This document shows positions 15,837-22,839 of a stretch of 22,839 nt of DNA, in pieces. This stretch comes from Cyclobacteriaceae bacterium (GTDB taxonomy: Bacteria; Bacteroidota; Bacteroidia; Cytophagales; Cyclobacteriaceae). Position numbers and translations under genes: made by a program. The DNA is taken from positions 1 through 22,839 of the forward strand of contig JAUUZS010000004.1 in the NCBI GenBank assembly GCA_030589835.1, written 5' to 3'. Every line of letters begins with the position of its first letter. The first letter of the stretch is position 1. Under the pieces are notes generated by a model that saw nothing but the letters and a program-made list of their open reading frames with translations, searched no databases and was not told where the DNA came from.

Positions 15837-18251
15837 TTATGAGGACAAAGTCATGCTTACCGGGAAAGAATTTTTAGATTTTCCATATTTTTCAGAATAC
15901 CCGTATTTGTATTCCTTTCCTGCTGCATCATTGAAAATGATATAATTGTTTTGCAATTTTCCACGTGTCAACAGCTTATTAAAATCCTGCAGAAAGGATA
16001 TTTTCGATACATTTCTTCTTAATACAAATAAATTTACATCAATGATTTCTGAAAGCAATAGATAATCAGATACAAGGCCGACCGCAGGAGCATCCAAAAT
16101 AATGAAATCGTATTGATCTTTGAGGTCATGTACAAGCGTTTGCATTTTATACCCTGAAAGCAACTCCTGAATATTGCCAACTATTACCCGACTAGGAATG
16201 TAATCAAGGTTTTTAAGTTTTTCATGTTTGTGAATAATGCTATAGACCGAACAATCGTCACCCTCTAAATAATCCGAAAGCCCCTTACCTTTAAATTCTT
16301 TCACACCATCAAGTAGGCTTGGGTTTCTTAGATCAGCATCAATGATAAGGACTTTTTTTCCGGATTCAGAAAGTTTGATCCCAAGGTTAATGGCACAAAA
16401 TGTTTTTCCTTCGTTGGGGATAGAGGAGGTTATTCCTATTACCCAATTTCTTTTTTTAGAGATTAGGAATTGCAAATTGGCAGTTAAGTCCCTGAAAGAC
16501 TCATCGACACTCCATTGAGCAATACCAGCATCCGAAAGCCTTGCTTTCGAACTATAATGGGCGATACTTGCCACAACCTGTAGGTCGGTATGTTTTTCTA
16601 ATTGGCCTAAATTTTGAATAGTATCATCCGTCGAATTGATATAGACGACCCACGCCAATGAAATAATCAAACCTATTATCACGGAAAGCACCAATAAGAG
16701 CATTTTCTTTGGTGACACAGGACCCGTACCGACCATCCTTGCATGATCCAGCACCCGCGTGTCTGACGTGTTTTCGGCTCTTGCTATTCCTGTTTTTGCC
16801 AGTTCCTGATTTAGATAATTAAATAGGTTTTCATATAGTGTGCTTTTTCGCTGAATATCGAGCAATTGCTTTTCCCTCATAGGTAGGGTATACATTTCTT
16901 CCTGATAAAATGACAATTGCACCTCTGTTTCGTCGAGGGCCAGCTCATATGATTTGATTAAGTTCCTTATATTTTCCAGCAACAACTCTGTGGTCCTAAT
17001 AATTTGGGAATCAAGTATTTCCAACTCCTGGTTATCACTGGTAACAAACAATTCTTTTCTGACTTTTTCGGAATACAGCCGTTGCAGCTCTACTAAATTT
17101 GCCTGAAGCAAAGGGTCATCGATTCCTAATGCTGAAGGGGCGACCATATTATTTGTACCGGAATTATCCCTCAGGTATTGAATTAAAGAATTATAATATT
17201 TTATATTGAATTCAATTTTTACTTTATCAGATTGCAATTTTTGCGATTGCTCAATTGCATTTGATGCCACAGCATTCAGATTTAGTGCTTGCTCATTTTT
17301 TTTGAATGCTTCGAGGTTCAGTTCTGCTTTGGTCAACGAATCGGAAATACTTGCCAGCTGATTTCGAATAAATGACTCCTTGATTGTCGCAATCTTGTTT
17401 CTGGCGATCAATGTATTTTCTATATAATTTCCTGTTAATTTTGTGAGAAAATCAATTTCCTTTTCAGTAATGGCCCCTTGGGATTTGATTTTAAGAATAC
17501 TGGCATTAATATTTATATTATCGACTTTTAATTTTGATAAATACCGGTTTGCCACTTTATCATAATCGTGTATTCTAAACGAAAGCGTCATTTCTTTAAA
17601 ATCAGATGGCCCAATGTTGTAATTTGGGTATTCCAATGTAAAGCTGAAATAATCATGCTCAACAGGTTCTCCAAATAAAAATTCATCCGTAAAAGAAAAT
17701 GGATTCTCTATTTTATGATTTGAATTTGTCGCAGGGTTTGAAACAACAAATTCTTTTGCTTCAATACATAGGCTAAATTTTTCTTTTGATAAAATATGAA
17801 CCTTAATTGGAACATCAAACAGCTGGGCAGCATGCTCATTAAGGAATACTTTAAAGGGGAAATAGCCGTATTTCTCGTTTTCTTTTAACCAATCCCCAGC
17901 ATGATAGGAGATATTAAAACCCAGGTCTTCGACCGTCTTCCTTACCAATGAAAAGGATTTTATAATACCTATTTCATTGAAAAGGTTTTTTTCCATTTCC
18001 AATAGCTTTACACCTCCATCAAGGTATTTGCTTTCATCACTCAATATCCGGTTGTTTCCGGAAGCATCAATTAATATAGAGGAAGATACCTCGTATAATG
18101 GAGTTGCTAATTTTATATACGCAATGGCTATTGCCACAGATAACCCAACTGTAAATATGAATAAAAATTTCTTTTCCCATATTTTCTTTATAAGATCCTT
18201 AATATTGACCTCCAGAAGTGAATTTTCGTTTTTGGTATTCAATTCCTGCAT
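15837..18251 (-). CDS. wzc: Wzc-type polysaccharide copolymerase and tyrosine autokinase (BY-kinase)
   Basis: The 804-residue protein starts at ATG 18251. A first membrane helix lies at about residues 28-50 after a short cytoplasmic Wzz-type start. A long periplasmic region follows, coiled-coil-rich at about 280-480 and of the GNVR type. A second helix (KKMLLLVLSVIIGLIISLAW) lies near 510-535. The cytoplasmic kinase domain has Walker A SSIPNEGKT with K616, Walker A' IIDADLRNP with D638 and D640, and Walker B FIILDAPA with D720. The C-terminal tail holds a tyrosine cluster (Y781, Y783, Y785, Y789), the usual autophosphorylation site. It sets chain length and couples polymerisation to export. 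All parts are in one chain, as is typical of Gram-negative and Bacteroidota enzymes. The usual partner, a Wza-type outer-membrane porin, is not encoded nearby. Confidence 0.95.
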   Translation of the reverse strand: MQELNTKNENSLLEVNIKDLIKKIWEKKFLFIFTVGLSVAIAIAYIKLATPLYEVSSSILIDASGNNRILSDESKYLDGGVKLLEMEKNLFNEIGIIKSFSLVRKTVEDLGFNISYHAGDWLKENEKYGYFPFKVFLNEHAAQLFDVPIKVHILSKEKFSLCIEAKEFVVSNPATNSNHKIENPFSFTDEFLFGEPVEHDYFSFTLEYPNYNIGPSDFKEMTLSFRIHDYDKVANRYLSKLKVDNININASILKIKSQGAITEKEIDFLTKLTGNYIENTLIARNKIATIKESFIRNQLASISDSLTKAELNLEAFKKNEQALNLNAVASNAIEQSQKLQSDKVKIEFNIKYYNSLIQYLRDNSGTNNMVAPSALGIDDPLLQANLVELQRLYSEKVRKELFVTSDNQELEILDSQIIRTTELLLENIRNLIKSYELALDETEVQLSFYQEEMYTLPMREKQLLDIQRKSTLYENLFNYLNQELAKTGIARAENTSDTRVLDHARMVGTGPVSPKKMLLLVLSVIIGLIISLAWVVYINSTDDTIQNLGQLEKHTDLQVVASIAHYSSKARLSDAGIAQWSVDESFRDLTANLQFLISKKRNWVIGITSSIPNEGKTFCAINLGIKLSESGKKVLIIDADLRNPSLLDGVKEFKGKGLSDYLEGDDCSVYSIIHKHEKLKNLDYIPSRVIVGNIQELLSGYKMQTLVHDLKDQYDFIILDAPAVGLVSDYLLLSEIIDVNLFVLRRNVSKISFLQDFNKLLTRGKLQNNYIIFNDAAGKEYKYGYSEKYGKSKNSFPVSMTLSS

Positions 18252-18866
18252 TTTCTTTTTATATATTCATTAGGTGATAACCATTTGACCTATTATGACC
18301 CCACCCCTATTTCCTTCTAAAATCACCAGTTCATACGATATGATAAGTATAACATTCATTTACTTATAAAGTTTTGCTCGTATGCTATGGATTGCAAATA
18401 CTGTTGCTTTATACCAATATTCTGAGCTCAGTATTTTTTGCGAAATCACAATAGGAAATCACAAATCAAATATTAATTCTGTCATTTAAAATGGAAAGTT
18501 GGAAAAATGGAAGATTGGAAAAAAGTATGCGAAAGCTTTTTTCGTTCCATTATTCCCATATTCCCTGCCTGCCGGACAGGCCAGGCATTATTCCCGCTAA
18601 TTAATTTAGACATTCAAATCTGCGATTTTTCTTGGCAACATTGTGAATTTACTGAGTTCTGATATTATAGTCGCTTTATTATGTCATGGTCTGTTGAAAA
18701 TGTACGAGATCAAGCCAAGTTTTTCTCAATACCTTGTACAGCGGACAATTTTTAGAGTATTCCTAGAAAAACGGAGTCATCATGGCAATCATAAATAAGT
18801 TTTTCAAGAAACAAGCACTATATCCACTACTCATTACGTGGTGAGCAAAATTTGACTATGTATTTT
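18252..18866 (-). other. 615-base gap upstream of the Wzc-type gene
   Basis: No gene is supported here; only very short frames exist on both strands. The region must hold the 3' end of the WcaJ-type transcript and probably the promoter for the Wzc-type gene, but I find no clear -33/-7 match. It also holds a repeat-rich stretch at about 18491-18590, listed separately. Confidence 0.5.
18491..18587. repeat. GGAA-rich inverted repeat with GCCTG...CAGGC palindrome
   Basis: GGAAAAATGGAA at 18501-18512 pairs with TTCCATTATTCC at 18545-18556 with one mismatch, and several further TTGGAA and TTCCC units lie on either side. Directly after it, GCCTG (18567-18571) and CAGGC (18577-18581) form a stem around CCGGA. 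A competing stem uses TGCCTG (18566-18571) with CAGGCA (18582-18587). This composite looks like a dispersed extragenic element. Confidence 0.55.
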
Positions 18867-20264
18867 TTAGAAAGCGTTTTTATGATGCTTCCCAAAAATA
18901 GTCAGGAATATAATTTTCACGTCCAGCCAAAAATTCCAGTTTTCGATATACCAGAGATCATGTTTTACACGTTCCTTTTTCTGCTCATCCGTAACCGTTG
19001 GTCCTCGCCAGCCATTAACTTGTGCCCAACCAGTAATACCGGGTTTCACATAGCTCCTTACCATATAATCATTGACAATTTTTCTGAAATCATTTTGTAA
19101 AATAGACCGGTGTGGCCGTGGCCCGATAACACTCATCTCGCCTTTTAATACATTAAAAAACTGTGGCAATTCATCCAGGTCACTTTTTCGCAATAGCTTA
19201 CCAATTTTTGTTATTCTTGGGTCATTTACCACGGTCGATTTGGTACCAGCAAGGGGATCGTCGCATTCTGACATCGTTCTGAATTTGTAACATTTAAAGG
19301 ATCCACCAGCTTCCCCTTTCCTGTGGGGTGTATAAAATATGGGGCCTTTATTGTCCAATATAATGAGTATTCCGATGATTAAGAATAAAGGAGACAATAT
19401 CACAATGGTGATGAGGGCAAACAAAAAATCGAATAACCTCTTTATCACCATATTGCTAAAAATATCAAGAGGAGATTGACGAAGTTCGAATACAGCAATA
19501 TCACCCAAGGTATCTGCCTTATATTTTTCCGCTATAAAAATTGGGTTTTCGGGTATCAATTTCACACGCACTCCGAAATTGTCGGCTATTTTTATGGATG
19601 ATTTTATTTTCTCTTGTTTCAGCGATGCAAGGGTAATGAAAATTTCATCGATAGCTTTATTTTCCAAAATTTCAGGAAGATCCTTAATATTCCCTATTAC
19701 GTCCAGCCCCACTCCATTGGCCAAAGTGCTTGTATCTTTATCACCCAAATATCCTAATATTTTGTACCCGTGCTGTGTGATGCTTTTGGTAAACTCCAGC
19801 AGCTTAGGATATTCTTTTTCTGAACTAATCAATAAGGCATTTGAAGTCAGTTCGGAAGATCCGATTCTCTTTAAATATTTTAGTAAAAACTTATGTATGA
19901 GAAAATTGATGTAGGTAAAAAGGAAAATAGGTATGATCAGACTAATTGGCCTAAGAAAATCAATTTGAAATATCAGCATTAAGGTGGAGGAAATGCCAAT
20001 AAAAAAAAAGAATGAAAGCGCGAAATTTTTTATATATCTGTAGTTAGGATTAAAATAAAAATCTTTGACACGGATATAAAGTATAATAATCAGCCAGCTC
20101 AGATTTAATATCAGCAAAATGATTGTTAGATTATTAAAAAATGAATTGTTGCTCCAGGAGAACCCGGGAAGCGCGAACGCAAAAAATGTGATCAATGTGA
20201 TATTAAGAAGGACGAATTCAAATAAGACAAAGCTTATTAGGATAAACCGGTTTTTCGAGTTCAT
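18867..20264 (-). CDS. Undecaprenyl-phosphate sugar-phosphate transferase (WcaJ-type)
   Basis: The 465-residue protein starts at ATG 20264. Four N-terminal membrane helices (about residues 8-125) are followed by a soluble Rossmann-like region (about 140-250). The C-terminal catalytic domain begins with VIKRLFDFLFALITIV, a membrane-dipping helix. It then has RKGEAGGSFKCYKFRTM, a catalytic acidic pair in KSDLDELPQFFNVLKGEMSVIGPRP, and KPGITGWAQVNGWRG. These are the standard motifs of polyprenyl-phosphate hexose-1-phosphate transferases. It would start repeat-unit synthesis by moving a sugar phosphate, often glucose- or galactose-phosphate, onto undecaprenyl phosphate at the inner membrane. Length and layout match WcaJ/WbaP-type enzymes with the N-terminal extension. 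Long gaps on both sides suggest its own promoter. Confidence 0.93.
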   Translation of the reverse strand: MNSKNRFILISFVLFEFVLLNITLITFFAFALPGFSWSNNSFFNNLTIILLILNLSWLIIILYIRVKDFYFNPNYRYIKNFALSFFFFIGISSTLMLIFQIDFLRPISLIIPIFLFTYINFLIHKFLLKYLKRIGSSELTSNALLISSEKEYPKLLEFTKSITQHGYKILGYLGDKDTSTLANGVGLDVIGNIKDLPEILENKAIDEIFITLASLKQEKIKSSIKIADNFGVRVKLIPENPIFIAEKYKADTLGDIAVFELRQSPLDIFSNMVIKRLFDFLFALITIVILSPLFLIIGILIILDNKGPIFYTPHRKGEAGGSFKCYKFRTMSECDDPLAGTKSTVVNDPRITKIGKLLRKSDLDELPQFFNVLKGEMSVIGPRPHRSILQNDFRKIVNDYMVRSYVKPGITGWAQVNGWRGPTVTDEQKKERVKHDLWYIENWNFWLDVKIIFLTIFGKHHKNAF

Positions 20265-20819
20265 AATTGGTGGTTATTTTTGGTATTGTTAGGTATAGAA
20301 TACTATTTCATGACAGCAAGCTATATATCATTGGTATAAAAATAATCAATATTATCCAATTATACATAATTATATTCATATTTTTTTATTTTTTTTTATC
20401 TTTACCTCTGATGTTTTATAAATACAATTAGATATATAACGAAATATTAAATTTAGAAAAGAGGAGTTTTATATTTTACCCTATCATATTCCAATTATTA
20501 TTTAACAATAAATCAAAGCCTTTGTTTGAGCACCAATTTATTTTTTTACTTGATAGGGGATAAAAACAAGGAAATTGTTTAAGAACAAAATATTATTACT
20601 GAGTTTTGAAAATGCTAATTACAAATTTCTAACCATGATGATTTAGAGAACAAGTGGTTGCTTATCATTTCCGAAATAACACATTGCCTGGTTTTTCGAT
20701 TCAATAATGGGTATTATCGTCTTTCCCAAGAATCTTTTTTACAACAGATTTTCATCGATTAATATTTGTTCTTTTTAGCTCCTTCAGGCTACAAATCTTC
20801 TATACTCAACACAACCCGC
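20265..20819 (-). other. 555-base A/T-rich gap upstream of the WcaJ-type gene
   Basis: No coding frame is supported. The part from about 20330 to 20460 is extremely A/T-rich with runs of T, and probably holds the promoter for the WcaJ-type gene. I cannot point to a single convincing promoter box. No strong terminator hairpin with a T-run is visible just after the VTC-type gene on the minus strand. Confidence 0.5.
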
Positions 20820-21584
20820 TTACCAGAGATCCAAATTATCAACGCCATCGACGTACTTCGAATTTTTAGTCATGCGAAAGGGGAAGAAATCGCTTATCCG
20901 GCTAAATTCCGTATCGTACTCCACATCATACTTTACCTCCATAACCACTTTTCTATTGTCAGTAACCCTCCTCATGAAATGATTTTGATATTTAGAGATC
21001 CGGGTATACTTCAGGTTATTGTCAAGGGTAAGGCGAAACTTACGGTCAGCAGACAAATAGTATATTCTAAGGTATTGGTTCAGAAGCGTCGGGACAAAGT
21101 GCCTAAGTGATTCTTTCATCATCAAAGGTATATCAGATTGATCGACCAACTGTCGGATGCTTTTCTCCGAGAATTCTTTATCAAGTGTAAATGGCACCAG
21201 AGGAAAATATTTTTTAGCTCCTGCCAGCCCTTCCTTGATTTTTATTTCCAATACAGGTTTTTCTATCAATCCAAATTGATCTCCATACCATCGTATCCGG
21301 TATTTTTGCCTTTGCATTGCACCAATAACATTGTCTCTATAATTTTTAAAACTGGCTGTATCAAAATAAATATTATTGACATAACGCGGGGGAAATGGTT
21401 TGGTAAACATGAGTGGATGGCCTCTGACAATATTCTCTACGATATTGATGCCCACATCGGAAATCGCGTACTTTCGCTCTTTCCTATAAACTAGAGGCTC
21501 TACCTCATCAATCGCCTTGTTTTCTTCAGTTGGTTGATGAGAAAGCTCAGGCTCAATTGCTACTTTTTCCATATTCTGCTCCAT
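20820..21584 (-). CDS. VTC-domain polyphosphate polymerase-like protein
   Basis: The 254-residue protein starts at ATG 21584, with a second ATG at 21572. The VTC domain fills most of it, with the tunnel-lining strands in order: YRKERKYAIS, VNNIYFDTASFKNYRDN, QKYRIRWYG, LEIKIKEGLAG, RIYYLSADRKFRLTLDNNLKY, VVMEVKYD and a final KYVDGV. The basic and acidic residues expected for polyphosphate synthesis from ATP are kept. Bacterial members are often next to CotH-like and DUF4956 genes and may work with them, and the activity of this bacterial branch is not well established. The start overlaps the upstream beta-helix gene by 20-32 bases, so the two are probably translationally coupled. No membrane segment is visible. 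Confidence 0.88.
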   Translation of the reverse strand: MEQNMEKVAIEPELSHQPTEENKAIDEVEPLVYRKERKYAISDVGINIVENIVRGHPLMFTKPFPPRYVNNIYFDTASFKNYRDNVIGAMQRQKYRIRWYGDQFGLIEKPVLEIKIKEGLAGAKKYFPLVPFTLDKEFSEKSIRQLVDQSDIPLMMKESLRHFVPTLLNQYLRIYYLSADRKFRLTLDNNLKYTRISKYQNHFMRRVTDNRKVVMEVKYDVEYDTEFSRISDFFPFRMTKNSKYVDGVDNLDLW

Positions 21585-22839
21585 AGAGTAATTCTTTTAC
21601 ATTAGATTGTACCTGTGAATAGTCTTCCCCATCCAGTACAAGCCTGGAATTGTCTTCGATCAAATAAGGAATTTCGGATTGGGTAATATTGATTCTATCT
21701 GCCAAAGTAAAGGCAGGGCCAAATTCTGACTTTTTCTGAAAAAGAGTAATGCCTATCCTGCAATTCAGCAAAGTCGCATCTGATAAAAAGACCTTCGAAC
21801 GATCTTTACTGGTGATCCCGATCTCTGAATTGCGGATTTCGATCCACTTTGCGGTCATCTGACTATCTTCGCCGGCACTGAGCCCTTTATCTCCAATGAA
21901 GTTCATAAATACATGTGAAATTTCCACTTCCGTACCTGAGACATCCACCCCATCGTTTCCGACATCCACAAAGGAGGAGTTTGAAATGGTTCCTTTCGTG
22001 AAATCGCAATCCAGCGCATCGGCATTAATACCCTTAAAATGAGATTGGTCGATTGAAAAATCGCATCGGACAATATTTAGGAAATCATCCCCTACTTGGT
22101 TATTAGAAAATGTACACGAGGAAATATCTACCGGCGATTCGTAAAACGTAACAGCTCCACTCAATTGCCAGCCTTCTTCTCGCGGACAGGAAATATAATC
22201 GAATGTTGTATGTGACAACACAGATGATTTACCCGCCCTAATTACAAGGATCCCCTGACCCGTAGTATCTGAAGAGTGTATGAGGATTGGCTTTTCCTCT
22301 GTTCCCTGACAATAAATGGGAGAATGACTAATGACCCGTGCATGGTTTATAAGATCAATCCTGGCTCCTGCCTCAACTACAAATCTTTTTTCTGCCGGAA
22401 TAATCAAGTCCCGTGCTATTTTCCAGTCTCCCTTAGGAATAACGATTTCACCCCCTTCATTTTCCTTAATAAAATCAAATGACGAGTAGTTGGCATTTTT
22501 CACAACTGGATTTCCCATATGTTCCAAACGGTCCTCAAAGCGCCAGGGAAAAACCAAGGCACTTCTTCTTCCAGACTCCAGACCCAAAATATTGTAATGG
22601 ATTTTTAATTCCTGAAGGAGGCTATCGTCCCAATTTTTGTTGGGCGGAATTTTAAATCTAAAATGTGGCGATTGCTTCAGTGCCCGGTTATCAAGCATGA
22701 TTTCATGTTCAGGATAAAAAATTATGGAGTCACGCCAGCTCAAATAAAATACCTCCAGAGGAAGACTTTGCTGATTTTTTAGATAAAGGCTGATTTGGTC
22801 ATTCTCCTTTTTATCGAAATAAGAAGACAGCAAATTTAT
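21553..22839 (-). CDS. Beta-helix repeat protein, partial (possible C-terminus of a CotH-like protein)
   Basis: The frame is open to the window edge. The first possible start inside the window is a TTG at 22833, and two more codons precede it in frame, so the gene very likely begins outside. About the first 130 visible residues look like a beta-rich linker domain. From GGEIVIPKGDWKIARDLIIP onward, short repeats of about 20-25 residues form a right-handed beta-helix. Typical steps are SGAVTFYESPVDISSCTF, NADALDCDFTKGTISNSSF and GNDGVDVSGTEVEISHVF, and the aspartate-rich turns could bind metal or substrate. A helix of this type follows the CotH kinase domain in some Bacteroidota proteins next to VTC genes, as I recall. 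That N-terminal part would be off-window, so the CotH link is inference. It is coupled to the VTC-type gene by overlap. Confidence 0.75.
   Translation of the reverse strand: MNLLSSYFDKKENDQISLYLKNQQSLPLEVFYLSWRDSIIFYPEHEIMLDNRALKQSPHFRFKIPPNKNWDDSLLQELKIHYNILGLESGRRSALVFPWRFEDRLEHMGNPVVKNANYSSFDFIKENEGGEIVIPKGDWKIARDLIIPAEKRFVVEAGARIDLINHARVISHSPIYCQGTEEKPILIHSSDTTGQGILVIRAGKSSVLSHTTFDYISCPREEGWQLSGAVTFYESPVDISSCTFSNNQVGDDFLNIVRCDFSIDQSHFKGINADALDCDFTKGTISNSSFVDVGNDGVDVSGTEVEISHVFMNFIGDKGLSAGEDSQMTAKWIEIRNSEIGITSKDRSKVFLSDATLLNCRIGITLFQKKSEFGPAFTLADRINITQSEIPYLIEDNSRLVLDGEDYSQVQSNVKELLYGAEYGKSSN

Noticed and set aside
1..22839. tRNA or rRNA genes
   Set aside because: No cloverleaf with a TTC-type T-loop and no rRNA core sequence was seen on either strand, although this was judged by eye only.

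Overview
The window looks like chromosomal DNA from a member of the Bacteroidota, most likely a Cytophagales-type organism. The protein families fit this: eCIS-type DUF4157 proteins, a Wzc-type kinase, and a VTC polymerase paired with a beta-helix protein. Shine-Dalgarno sequences are mostly absent, upstream regions are A/T-rich, and there are GGAAGTCGGAAG-like intergenic repeats. The assignment comes from reading alone and is not certain below phylum level.

Plus strand, 1-12.7 kb. The end of a possible upstream gene is followed by a nucleotidyltransferase-fold protein and a GT-A-like glycosyltransferase-like protein. Then comes a cassette typical of extracellular contractile injection systems (eCIS). 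It holds two paralogous DUF4157 proteins that share an N-terminal targeting motif, a Q/E-rich linker and an HELTH domain but carry different cargo. The first has an OmpA-like domain and a metzincin-like protease. The second has an HNH-like nuclease motif and a long beta-rich C-terminus. A TPR protein and an Afp15/Pvc15-type AAA+ ATPase follow. No sheath, tube, baseplate or spike gene lies in the window, so this is either an accessory island or one edge of a larger locus. Two GT4 glycosyltransferases close the plus-strand run, separated by about 390 bp that hold a possible gene remnant.

Convergence zone, 12.68-13.0 kb. A terminator on each strand flanks an intergenic inverted repeat.

Minus strand, 22.8-13.0 kb. 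Read in the direction of transcription, the genes are a beta-helix protein that runs off the window (possibly the C-terminus of a CotH-like protein), an overlapping VTC-family polyphosphate polymerase-like protein, a WcaJ-type initiating sugar-phosphate transferase, a Wzc-type tyrosine autokinase/copolymerase, a Wzy/ligase-type membrane protein and a Wzx flippase. Together with the two GT4 genes across the convergence point they form most of a Wzx/Wzy-type exopolysaccharide locus: initiation, sugar addition, flipping, polymerisation and length control. A Wza-type outer-membrane exporter is not seen.

The most notable points are the mosaic base composition inside the 1319-residue effector, the two different toxin-like cargos on one delivery scaffold, and the physical join of an eCIS accessory cassette to a capsule or exopolysaccharide locus.
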